Below are positions 35,334-46,792 of a stretch of 64,000 bases of DNA, one piece after another. The DNA comes from Aurifilum marmelostoma (lineage: Eukaryota > Ascomycota > Sordariomycetes > Diaporthales > Cryphonectriaceae). A model generated the notes under the pieces. The model saw only the letters and a list, made by a program, of their open reading frames with translations, was not told the origin of the DNA and searched no databases. The position numbers and the translations under genes were made by a program. The stretch spans positions 2,170,001-2,234,000 of the forward strand of contig JAMXSV010000010.1 of the NCBI GenBank assembly GCA_027559495.1. The letters are read 5' to 3'. How positions within the stretch are numbered: position 1 is the stretch's first letter; every line of letters starts with the position of its first letter.

Positions 35334-35673
35334 TAAAGTGCTGAAACCTGCCTTGTCCTGAACAGATCTGCGAGTGCCAGGCCCAGGCCAAACTCGCCTG
35401 CTACCTCAAGTCCAACGGCGCCTGCGCAAAGCCCGCCGAAAACGTGAGTCTCTTTCTCTCTCCGCCCCCTGCCTACCGTGCCCTGCCCTGATACATCATG
35501 CATCTGCATCCTTTCACGACCCCTCCCTACCTTGAAGAGGGGTGCTGCATGTATTCACGGAACCGCATTCTTCCGTTTTCATTTGCAAAAGAAGGGAAGA
35601 AAAAGAAAAAAGAAAACACAGAGACAGAGTCAGTGACTGACAATGCAATTATCATCCAAACCAGGCCTGCTAA
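34953..35673 (+). CDS. Small secreted protein with eight cysteines
   Basis: Exons are 34953-35201, 35366-35443 and 35665-35673; 336 nt, 111 residues. Both donors are GTGAGT and phases are all 0. Residues 1-24 form a signal peptide ending ALA before HPGHG. A Thr/Asp-rich pro-like stretch runs to about 60. The core then carries cysteines at 68, 70, 75, 85, 87, 95, 103 and 111, in the order CVC, C, CEC, C, C, C. The eighth cysteine and the stop codon are on a last coding exon of only nine bases. Without that exon the cysteine number would be odd, which supports the model. I do not recognise the family; it is not a clear CFEM or hydrophobin pattern. It lies between sph3 and uge3, so a link to the exopolysaccharide matrix is possible but unproven. 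Confidence 0.72.
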
Positions 35674-38058
35674 AGAATGAGACAAAATAAAATAAAAAAA
35701 ACAACAAACGAGGCGTTACACCGCTGTCTCATGATATGATGGGGGACCCAACGCAAAAAGGACAAGAAAAAGCTTATCCGACGAGAGGAACGTCGTCGGG
35801 TATTTTTGCTAAGCGACGTTCATTTTATTTTTACCGGGTGAATCAATAAATCAATGCCCACCGGAGAATTTCCTCTCAAGCCAAGCGTCGTGTTCGGCTC
35901 GGCAAAGATTGTGTGTGTGTGTGTTTTTTTTTTTTTAATCGTTGATCTTCTATGATAGAACGAACACCCTGTATTCTGGCAGGGTGTGGTGGGCCCCTCC
36001 CCCTCCTAATTTCGGAAACACGGTACCGGTCATGTCCAGGCAAGCATCACTATGTAAACATCCAGGGCGGGGGTCCCCTGGGGAGGGGGGAAAGAAGAGA
36101 AGGAAGGAAAAAAAGTATACGGGCAAGTCCACTATCATCTCGTCGCCAGATCCTTCCGGGCGGGGAGGAGGGGGGGGGGGCTTTCCTTTTCTTTTTTCCA
36201 AAGACATCTCACTCCGGGAGGGGGGAAAAGTGTTGAGGATGTGTTGGTCGTGGTGGTGGATTTTTCCTTTTTCTTTTCCCGCCCTTGTTCTTCTCGGTTA
36301 AAAGTACTCAAATGTCACACAGTACTGGTGGTACAGTAGTAAATTGAGATTTCCCTCTCAAAAAATCAAGGAAATATTCTCCGGGAATGCTTAGTACCCT
36401 CTGTGGTTCCATCGCGGGGGATAAAGTAGTTTTGCTATCTGAAACCTCGTGATGATGCTTGGTGCCGGCCGACCCAAACCACCACACACCCCCCCCCCCC
36501 CTTTCCCTCTTCTTCCCTTCCCCCTGTTTTCTCGTAATCGAGCCGCAGCGGTAAAAGACGCAAAGTGGGATCCAGGAGATTTGTCACCTTTTAGCTCTTG
36601 TTTCCTGCGGGATCGGGAACACGGAGTGAAAGAAAGAAAGAAAAAAAAAGGGAAAAGGGGGGGGGGAGGGAAATAACACCATTGAAGTCGTGAATTGCAC
36701 CGATAGTGATGTGCCGTCTGCGGGGGAACAAACAACGTTCGTGGTTGGTTGGTAGACTGGTTGGGTTGCAACCGGATTTCAGAAGACCTGGACTGTTGTC
36801 CCTGTTTGAGCCGTGGGAATAAGCAATAAGGGACCCAGACAAAGTTGCAATCTGTGCCGATATTGAGGCCGCGTGGTCTGAGACATGGTCACATCACGGT
36901 AGATGCCGGAAGGTGGGCACGATGAAGGAGTGCATGATCAGTCGATCAAATAAACTGGTACAGATTGATTGCAAATCGTGGGGTGTAAATTGGATTGTTG
37001 TTATTCTATGGTCGTCATGTAGTAGTAGTAGTAGTAGTACTAATAGTAAATAGTAGTAGTAGAAGTAGTAGTATGTAGGAGACGTGACTGGTACTGGTTC
37101 CAGCGGTAGTAGTAACAAGCAAGCAAGCAGATAGAACGAATATAGCCAAACAAGATATTTGATGCGGTGCGTTACTTTTCTGTTCCCAACCCAAAAGAAT
37201 ATTTTTGCCCTCCCTGTTCGCCTCTGGCCCCTCTTGTCAGAATCGGGACAGCTCAGTGTGAATGCACTGTTCGAGGGGAAAAAAAAAAAAAAAAAAAAAA
37301 ACATGCCAGACTGTGCAATGATACAATGAACAACATGCAAGGTAAAAGAAGTACAAAATTGATGATGATGCGCTGCTCGAACCATTGCGGAAGAAATTGA
37401 GAGAGGAATTGACACGCGGTGGATCGTATATTAGAAACAAAAAGAAGAAAAAACAACAAAACACATGGCCCTGGCGTTACCAGATTTTGGTAACCAATCG
37501 TGAATGAGCCCAAATTATTGTGAGAACAAGGCTCTTCTCTTGGTTGGTCTGTCGGATTCTCCTTTCTCACCGACGCTGCGAGATTTCTCAGCAAAAGGGC
37601 GCGTTGGGGGCCGAGGCGGCAATCAGGAGAAGCCAAGAAGATAAGCAACAGATTAGAAAGCGCCTTCGTGAGTCGTAGCCATCTCTTGGTAGAGAAAGTG
37701 AGGGGAAAAGGAAAAAAAAAAAGCCACAGTGGCCCGGTAGAGGTAGGGATCGTCAATGCGGCACACCAGGTTCCACCGTAGTGGTAAAGAGCTGCCGCTA
37801 GATTGTCCATGGCTGGTGGTGTGCACGCGCCGTCCCGACCACACAGGGCACGCACGCTATCGCCACCACCGCCGTTTGGAAGAACCCAAGCCCAGAAATT
37901 TGAAGGCCCTTGTTCTGTAGGTCGAAAAGAAAGACGGGCCAGCGAATGAGAGAAGCGAGTGATCGACCATTCGCCCCCTGGAGACAACGTCATGAGTCGA
38001 ATCGGGGTCTCCTCCCCCCCCCCCTCCCTTTTCCATCTCTCTCTTTTGACACAGACTC
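35674..38058. other. Intergenic region, small secreted gene / uge3 3' flank
   Basis: No gene is recognised. It holds T- and G-runs near 35927 and 36171, an A-run at 37280-37300 and a TAG/GTA trinucleotide tract at 37019-37075. The uncorrected uge3 frame reads open through part of this region (to 37253), which looks fortuitous because its residues are low complexity. Confidence 0.5.
37019..37075. repeat. Imperfect TAG trinucleotide tract
   Basis: Repeated TAG/GTA units with a few interruptions, in non-coding sequence downstream of uge3. Confidence 0.85.
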
Positions 38059-39759
38059 TCACGACACCACGACGGTGTTTGAGGTCTTGCTGCTGACGCC
38101 CACGGTACGGCTGACAAAGTTCCAGAGGTCGACGGCGCACTGAGTGATGCTCTCGCGAGGGGCCCACCCAAGCTCTGCACGGGCCCGGGCGTTGGACGCA
38201 ACACACGTGCCCACATCGCCGGCGCGGCGGCCCTGGTGGTGCAGGGGGAATCTCCCTGCCAGCAGCGTGCTCGAGGGAGCGGACGGCCTCGAGCACCGTA
38301 GTGCCGTTTCCACTGCCCAGGTTGTAGGCGCGGAATCCTGTGGGGGCCGCCGTGCCCACGGCGTTCTTGTTAGCGCCGCACGAGTCGCGTGCCGGGCTGG
38401 CGGCATTCTTGGTGGTAGGGCTGGCAGATGATGTTTCGCGTGTTTCAAGCTTTTCTTCCTCATCCTTAGCAGCAGCAGCAGGACACGGCCTTAGCGCTGC
38501 AATGTGGCCCCTGGCGACGTCCAGCACGTGCACAAAGTCGCGCACGGCGCTGCCGTCGCGGGTATCCCAGTCGGACCCGAATACGTCGAGCTTGGAGCGG
38601 TCGCCTGTGAGCACCTGCGTGATGACGGGGTACAGGTTGGTCGGTGCGTTGCGCGGGCTCTCGCCCAGCAGGCCAGAAGGGTCGCAGCCCACGGGGTTGA
38701 AGTATCGCAGCGCCACGATGCGCCACCGGTCGTCTGCCTCGGCCAGGTCTGCAAGGATGGCCTCGGCCATGTACTTGGTGCGGCCGTAGGGGCATGTGAG
38801 CCCTGCCACCGAGGGCGTGAGGTCGACGGGCGTGTTTGTCGAGGGGTCGTGCACCGTCTCGGGGAAGTGGACAAGGTCTTCTTCCCGGAGGGGCACGCCG
38901 GCGTTGGCCTTGGATCCGTACACGGTGGCGGAGCTGCTGAAGATGAAGTTGCGGATGGCGAACTTGTCCAGGAGCTCAAGGAGCGAGACAAGACCGCAGA
39001 CGTTGTTGTTGTAGTAGGCCAGTGGCTTGCCAATCGACTCGGACACAGACTTGAAGGCGGCGAAGTGGATCACACCCGTGATCCGGGATCTGTACTCCAT
39101 CTGTCTCCTTTCTGGCTCGTCCGCATCCACATCTTGTGATGAGGATGAGGATGATGACGACGACGACACGGGCACGAGGTCGGTGTAGCTCTCCAGCAGG
39201 AAGCGCATGGACCGGCTCCTGTAGTCGCAGCGGTGGAAGTGGAGGAGCGGCATCTGGGTCCCCTTCTCTTTGCACTCCTTGCCGGCGATGAGCTTGATGT
39301 TGTGTAGCACACTCTCATAGCTGTTGCTGAGGTTATCGACCACGATCACTGGACGAATACCGTTAGCCATTGTGCAACAACCCGGGGCACGACAAGCCTG
39401 CCGTGGTACCCCGGGAGGAGAGAGCAAGAAGAACAACGAAATGGGGAGGGGTGGCACAAACCATTAAACCCAGCTCTCAGGAGTTCCAAGACGGTATGGG
39501 ATCCGATGAAGCCCAGTCCACCAATGACAAGGACAAAGGTTGGGTCGTGTGTGGCAGAGTGAACACCAAGGCCCAGGCCGCCGGCAAAGTTCAGAGGTGG
39601 CGCATCCTCAAGGTCAGCTGTCTCTGGTGTGCTGAGGGGGGAACTCGCCAGTGGTGAGTTCTCCGAAGGGGTAGAGGCATATGTGGAAGGGTGTGAAGAA
39701 GTGTAGCTGTCCATGGTGGCTACAGAGGCGATGGACAAGTGCAGCTTCTGCTCTTCCAT
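38059..39759 (-). CDS. uge3: Uge3-type UDP-glucose/UDP-GlcNAc 4-epimerase, apparent frameshift at 38244-38248
   Basis: Exons are complement(39462-39759) and complement(38059-39348); about 528 residues if one base of the 5-base run 38244-38248 is removed. It is a GalE-family short-chain dehydrogenase: Rossmann motif VIGGLGFIGSH (80-88), VIVVDNLSNS, SSSATVYG (Ser237-239) and the catalytic Tyr287-xxx-Lys291 in CPYGRTKYM. It interconverts UDP-Glc/UDP-Gal and, for the Uge3 type, UDP-GlcNAc/UDP-GalNAc, the two precursors of galactosaminogalactan; it acts in the cytosol. The conserved end GRRAGDVGTCVAS ... LGWAPRES ... TQCAVDLWNFV lies in the other frame, after the frame break at GREIP. There is an unusual 75-residue Ser/Pro N-terminal extension, a Ser/Asp insert near 160-185, and a Lys/Glu/Ala insert encoded near 38340-38480. 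It is divergent from gtb3. Confidence 0.88.
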
Positions 39760-42643
39760 TAATGCTTATTATGGGCTGGACGATGTTACGGATTGGGGAT
39801 GTCTAGGTATGTGTGTGGGCGTGTGTGGGTGTGTATGTGTGTGTGCGTGTGTGTGTGTGGATGATGATGATGTGTTGTTGTCAAGAAAGATGGAGCGAGT
39901 GAGACTTGACAACTCAGAAACGAGGTGGGTGATCAGGGACCTTTTCAACTGATCAGGTTATCGACAGACAAAGAAGCCTCTTTGGTAACGAACGGAGGGG
40001 GGCCGGAAAAGTAGATGGGGAGATTATGTTTACACCCTAAGGGAAGAATGTGTGCGTAAGTGTGTGTGGTGTGTGTGTGAGTGTGTGTGAGGGAGAGGGA
40101 GGTAAGGCTGGGGGGAGGGAAGTGAAATATTCGATAGTTTCGGTGGCAGTAGCCGAGCGCCGTCACACTAGAGAATGCATCGTCGTCGGACCACCCACGC
40201 ATTCAGATGGGCGATATATTGGCCCAGGCCATGATCAAGATGGAGCAATTTCAGCCGTCTGTGGGCAAAGAGAGATCAATGAATGATACCCTAGAGGCCG
40301 GCCAGCTCATCGTGGAGCCCGGGGTTGGGCGCCCTTGGGATGAAGCGAGCCATGTCTCACGGGCTAGAACACATGGCTTGCCCGTAGTGTGAATATTCCA
40401 GGAATAGTAAGAGGAGCGTGTGAGCCGGTGAAACAAAGCTACCCGTATGACGTGCCTTAACGAGACGAACACGACACGGAGGGCGAGAGGATAAAAAAAA
40501 AAAAAAGACTCAAGACGTAAGAAAAAAACGAAGGAAAAAAAAAAAAAAGAAGAGGGCTCCACTGGTTGGTAACCGCCCCCGGCCCAGGCAGGTCTGGGCT
40601 GAGAGGATGATGGGTCAGCCCTCGGGGCGTGTATTCAGGCAGGGCAAGTTGCCTGGTCCTCATGCATATGGTTCCCACATTCAGCAGGAGGAGAATGTAC
40701 ACAAGGGGCCGTTCCTTTGTCGACCAAATCTTCTTCTCCTCCTCCCTCGTGTACTCTTTTTAACCCCCCCCCCCCAAACTCTCTCTTCGTTCCTCCCGCC
40801 CCCCCATGCCCCTAAGCTGGCCGGCCTCGCGCGTGATTTCAGTAACCAGGGATAGCATGGGTAACGGGGTTGTGCCTGTGCAGTGCTGCCCGCGGACCCC
40901 CAGAACAGTCCATACCCGTCTCTCTCCAGGCAGACCCGGCTAGCCAGCAAGCACTCTCGTCATGACTGTCCCGAGATCTTGTTTTGTCATCATCAGTTAC
41001 GAGAGGTCTCGGACATTACTACGTCAGTTTGGACTGTAGCGCCAAGAGGCTAGAAGACGTGGCACAGGCATTTCCTGAGGAGACCTGGTAGGGAGTTGGG
41101 CTACATGAGAGCTCGTAATGGAATGGGGTTGGGGCACGAGGGGCACGAAACCAGGATGTCGTTGAGGGAACACAAAAGAATCCCCCAAGATGGGAAGACC
41201 TGACCGCTTGGGTAAACTATTATAGTTTAGCAGTATGTATAGGCGGGACGGCGAGACGCCACCTCTCGAGGTGATGACCGTGTTTGGAAATAGACAGCAA
41301 GCCACGGCAGGCTACTGGCCCAATATGGCGGGTGAAGGCAGGCCAGACGGGTTGTACACAAAAAAGCAATAAGGAACTTGGTGAGAGCCGCATGTGGAAA
41401 AGAGAGGAACCGTGGGGTCTGTCCTGGTCCAGGCCGAACCTTGTCCCATGAAGCAATCTTCACAAGCGGGGCGGCCTCCTCTCTCTCCCTCCTGTCTCTG
41501 CTCCTCCTCCTACTCCTCCTTCTCCTTCTCCAGAGGCACGAGAGGATCAGGGTCGTGCGAGCCAAGGAAGCATGGTGCTTTGGTGCGTGATCTGGAATAC
41601 GACGTTGCAGGTGTAAGTGCTTGATCTGATCCTAGGCGCCCCTCCCCCCCCGTCAATGCACACAGGTGGGTCTGAACTGGTTGGTACGTGCGAAAGAGGC
41701 GACGGCACGTATAACTTTGACTGAGCACCAATGGCAACAGGTGGCCCGGCCATGCACCTCCAGGACGAGAGTGCTGCTGGCGTGAACACCTCACCCCTTC
41801 AGCACGGGCCGGGGCAATGGAATATCTCGATTGGGCCTCAGATACAGGTACCCTCACATAGTCTCCCTGGGGCGGCATGGGGGAGGCTGTGCCGTATTGT
41901 GCCCGGCGCCAGGCAGGGCCGGCGGCAAAGAAGGTGATGGTATGGAAAAAGTCAAGGTGTAACCTGGAACTCGTCACCTTGGCCGAGATCACGTCTAGCC
42001 AGGGGTATTTCGGTCCTATCATAGTGCTGCCGCGGGAAGGCTCTTTAGGCCCCCCCCCCCCCCAAATCTAAAGGCGGGGATGCCTCTCTCTCCTGCAATA
42101 TGAGCAGGGAACAGCTTTTTAAGATCGACGAAGACCACCGGTTGTTTCGGGTCCGCCAATAGGCCCTGGATCCGGAGCATGGTGCACCGCGTGAGAGAAG
42201 GTACTATGCTAAGGTTCTTTTTGTATTGTCGATGGGAGTCTCGATTTTGTTGGTCGGCCCTAAGCCTCGTCGTTGTCAGATCTCCCATGGGTGCGACCCT
42301 GTCAAAGAGAGCGAGAGTAGCGCGTGTGTGTGCGCATGGGAGCGAGATGGAGTAGTAGTGCGGAAAAGCTGCCGGTCGAAAATATACTTTCCGGCCGCTT
42401 CTTCTTACTCATCCAGAGACCGCAGCCCACACCCAGCCAGCCGGAACATTCGCTCTGCCAAGGTCAATAGTTTGCAAATGTAGGCCTTCGCCTGAAAGCT
42501 TCACCGCTGTCACAGCCGCTGGAGGGGCAGTGGCGGGTCTGCCACGTCCTGTGGTAATTATATCGCGAGTCGGCTCTCGCTACTGCGCCAAAGCCGTCTC
42601 TGCGGCGCGTGGTGGACAAGGAAGTACAAGAGGGCGCCTGGAG

Positions 42644-42645
<2 letters not shown>

Positions 42646-42705
<60 letters not shown>
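42646..42705. repeat. GA dinucleotide repeat, about 30 units
   Basis: An uninterrupted GA run in the uge3/gtb3 intergenic region. GA/CT tracts can act as nucleosome-depleted promoter elements, but it lies far from both starts. Confidence 0.95.
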
Positions 42706-42706
<1 letters not shown>

Positions 42707-43735
42707 GCCGCTATGATCGGACCGGGCCTCTTTGTCTCAGGCTGTCTAGATTCCACGTTTTTCATTGTTGTAGCTGTTCTTGCCGGGCCATGACTCAGAG
42801 AAGGTGAGCTGACCCCAAGATACAAGACCGTCTCGTCCTTCTGGCCGTTCTGGAAGGGGCTCGCTGACCAAAGACCCAAGGAGGTTCGTCAGGGTTCCGC
42901 AGGGCAAGTTCCCGTGAGGACGGGACGGTCGACCCGAAGGCGTGGTGCGGCCTGGTGATCCCACGCGGCAAACATGGCGCCTCGACTACTTTGGGCGCCA
43001 GCGCGGGTTAGGGCTTCAGGGTCTTTCTTGGAGGTGGCGCTGTATTCTTCTCCGAGCCATGGCCGCGTAAAAAGGTCGGATTTACCAACTAGTACCCTAA
43101 GTGTTTCTTTAGCGGATCCACCCGTGGGTGGAGAGAGAGAGGACAAAAGAGAGTCGAGACAGAGAGGGACAAAGTACATTCTTGTTGTTCAAGAAGTCGA
43201 TGGGGTTAGGTAGAGTGGATTGTCGAATGATTGAAGCGCTAAAGAAGTGGTTCGTGGAACTCTCCTGTGGTCATTGATTGGAAGAGGCGCAGAGGACAAG
43301 TACAGGGCAGAGAAGACAGAGAGAGAGACACAACGGGAATGGCACTAGCAAGAGAGTGTTTTCGTGCGTGACTGCTAGATCTGACGTGAGTGCAAATAGT
43401 CTTGCGGAGCGCGCGCAAAGCTGAGAAGCGGAATGTGTTGGGTCGAGGATGAAGATGCAGAAGCAGGTGTTGGCGTGTGTGCGTGCAGTGAGTACAGTTG
43501 GTTGATGATGAAGTCGGCCCTGAGTGGGCCCGATCCGGGCAAGAACGGCCCCTGCCCTTGCCATAGAGAGAGAGAAGGTCCCCCGGAGACTTGAGGAAGG
43601 AACCAACGCCACATGGCTGTTAGCGAGCGGACGCTTGTATGGGGCTTACAGTGATACTCTTTGTAGTTGCATGTGGCTCCTCGTTATACAGATAATAAGA
43701 GAGAAGGTTTAGAACGGACCCCCCCCTGCTCGTCC

Positions 43736-43938
43736 GTACCAGCACCAAGTACCGACATAGGCACCTACCACACCTGAATCTTAGTAGGGTAGGTACCTAA
43801 GTACCGCACCTTGTAGCCAATGCAAAACTCCCCAAATTACCCAAGGAGCCAGCCCTCGGACGCCCAGGTGAGATTGGGCAGGTATCAAGGTACCGAAGTA
43901 CCCCTCGTACCTGCCCTCCGCAACTCTGGACTACGGTA
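43736..43938. repeat. Cluster of GTAC(C) motifs
   Basis: Eight GTAC cores lie within about 203 nt (near 43736, 43749, 43793, 43801, 43890, 43898, 43907, 43935), seven of them as GTACC. Chance expectation for a 4-mer is about one. Confidence 0.7.
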
Positions 43939-45146
43939 CTACCTGTGCCCCTCACCTGTTTTTTTCTTGTTGCCTACCCCCCCCCCTTCCTTCCCCCCTT
44001 TCTACTCTTTCCCCATCCCCATCCCTACCCTCTCTTCGCTGTCATCATCTCAGTCATCATCCAATTTTGACGTCCTTTGCCAGACTCGACACGCCACATA
44101 CTTCATTTCTGGGGCGGGTTGGTGCCTTTCCGCGCCTAGGCTTGATTCCAAACCTGGTCCTCATACCTTGGAGAAAAGCCCAGCGAGTCTGGCCTGGCTT
44201 GGTCAGGACGCGAGAGAGGACAGTCTCGAGCGTAGGGCTGCAGCGCCCATCCAACAAGGCCCCATTCCCTCATCCTCAGGCCCTGTTCGCCATCGCAAGT
44301 GAGCGCCCCAGTGGCACCGGGTGTAACGCAACGCAAGACCCCCAGCACATCCACGCATTACACTGCACCACACTTGCAGGCCTTGGTTGCTGCATGGGAG
44401 ATCACGGTTCGTTGTCCAGCCCACCCCCCTCACTTATACTTTGTGTTCCCTAATAATACCGGTAGCTCGCTCGGTGGCCGAACATCCGGTGCTAGGTGTG
44501 GCAATCTTTGTACTATGTATGATGCACTCAGTCATGTTCTATTTTCTCATGGCTCTTCGCTTCGCCGCGCTAGAAGGATGAGCCGTCCCCTCCATCAGAG
44601 GGGGAAATAGATGCTGGTGATGGTGTTATGCATTGTGCCGAGAGTTTGTGCCACTGAGCCACCAGCACCTCGTGATGGGGACGCATGTGCCAGAAGGAGC
44701 CTGCTGGAGCCTGCTGCAACACTGAGGGTGGCCTGCGAGGTGGTGCAGGTCCAGGCGTGGGATTGGTCGGCTGGAATATGCATGTCTGTCAACCGGCGAT
44801 TGAAGTCCCGGGCCTGTGGTGACATCGTATCGCCTGTCTCGGTCTGGCGCTACCCACCGCCAATCGATGCGCACCGTGGAGGGCTGCTGCGCCTGGGAAC
44901 CTTTTTTTTCCCTTTCCTTATTCCCTCCCTTCTCTTCCTTCTCTTGTTGGCTCCGTTCTCAGCCGTCCCAGCTCCTTCACTGGCCAACACGGTCAGCCCA
45001 GAAGCAACCTTTCGGGCAATTTTGACCACTGATGACAGCCGCCTGCCCTCCAGCCCCGCCCCTCTGCGGGCTGCAAGACCAAGAAAAAGTGTGTGTTGCC
45101 AAAGTGCTGAATGATGATGCCACCTGGCCGTGCAGTGCCGTCAGTG

Positions 45147-45173
45147 CACACACACACACACACACACACACAC
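45147..45173. repeat. CA dinucleotide repeat
   Basis: About 13 CA units in non-coding sequence, 1.6 kb upstream of gtb3. Confidence 0.95.
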
Positions 45174-46792
45174 GCCACACAACATTTTCGCACACGCCGT
45201 GACACTGCCACTGCCACACCCTCGACGCCGCCACATGCTTCTCTTTCAGAAAAACGGTCATCAGCTCTCCGAAGGAGAGAGATGGGGAGAGACGGCCTCA
45301 GCTGTGCATCTGCACGCGCTGCCGCCTGAGTGAGCAGAGCCGGGCGTGTGGCTGCAGCCTGCGCCAGCGCCAGCGCTGCTGCACCTAGGTAGGTGTCGTG
45401 ACTTTTTTCTTGTGCGTTGTAGTGGTGATGCTCGGCGATGACCTGGATGCCGAAGCTGCCCGCGTACTTGGCATGCTGATCATGCGATCGGGACGCTCGA
45501 CCAATGCCTTGGCTCGCTTCTCTTGTCTATTTCTGCTCGTGTGAACCTTCTCGCCTTTGTTGTCATCTCACCCTCTCCGCCTCGCCCATCTGGCCCAGAA
45601 CACGACATGCGGTCGTGAGTCGCGGCGCTGTCGACAGGGCCCCGGCCCCGGCCTGGCACACATCCTCTCTACCTGTGTTATGCGCTACCAGGTTCTACCT
45701 GGGAGGGCCTTGTCCCAAGATAGGTCCATGGCGCCAGGGCTCGTACCTCGGGTGCCTCCCCCTGGCTTGTGTGTGCGCGTGTGTGTGGGTACCTCGACTA
45801 TGACAGAGGGGACGCCCGGCAACTCTGGTAAGCTTCTCGAAAAGTGGGTGTTCGTGTCAGCCCAGCGCACCTTTCCCTCCCAGGCCTCCGTACGGGCGCG
45901 GACGGAGATCGTGGCGTTCCAGGGCCCAGCTCACTGGATCTGCCACGCCGGCCCACTGATCCTCGAGAAATGACGACGGCCCATGCAAGACAAGAGCGAA
46001 GACGAGCAAAAGAAAAAAAAAGAAGAAAAAAAAAAAGAGGGTAATCTTGGAAAGCGCTGCTAGTACGATTTTCGTTGGTTGGCCCGTGTTTGTGTTTCGA
46101 AGTAGTTTAGTATGCTCATCTGGGTCTCACTTTTTCGTCTCTGCTGCGCAGCGCTGGCCCTGCATCTGCTGGGCCCCCCCTTCTCCTCTGGTCGTGGCCT
46201 GTCTGGTCCCTTCTCGCCCTCTGGCCTCCCAAGGTAACCTGATAAAAGAGAAAAGAGAAAAGACTTGGCGAACTGGATCTCCTTCCTGGGATTTTTATTA
46301 TTGCCCTCCCACTCACCCAACCCAATCTTGGTGCGGCGCAATCCGTTCGCGTCCTGTTGCTTTCCCTTTCCGGCCTCCTTATCTGGCAGCCGTCCTTTTC
46401 TCTCTCTCCTATATACACACTTCCGGCTTCCCTCTCCGCCGTGACACCCCCCCCCCCCGGACCCTCATTCAACCCGCCTATTCCCTTTCCACCATTTCCG
46501 AACAAAGAAGAGAGCGGCAGGAACCCCGCCTAGTTCTCCTCTCCCAGTCTGGTGATAGACGTGTGCAGCAATGTGTTGATATTGGACCGAGAGGTCTCTA
46601 GTCCTTTTTCTTTTTCATGCTTTAAACCTAGTATACCTGACCTTCCCGCTGATGTCACACTCGGCTGTCTTGCTCTGAATAACTTCTGCTGTGCAAGCTG
46701 CCCAGCGTGCGCATTACCTCGTGGTGCTGCACCGCGACCTCCTCCTCCCTCTCTCCCTTGCATAGTCTCTACTCCACACAGTCATCATCAGG

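Larger units (their letters stand above)
39760..46792. other. 7 kb divergent uge3 / gtb3 intergenic region
   Basis: This is the largest gap in the window, and no gene is recognised on either strand. It contains GT-rich sequence near 39810-39860, A-runs near 40495 and 40540, a GA repeat, a cluster of GTAC motifs, a CA repeat and C-runs. It should carry both promoters. Open frames are Pro/Ser-rich and unlike the neighbouring coding sequence. Confidence 0.5.

Noticed and set aside
37253..38240. 330-codon open extension of uge3 in the uncorrected frame
   Set aside because: The residues are low complexity (Arg/Pro/Phe runs), while the conserved epimerase C-terminus is in the other frame and stops at 38059.
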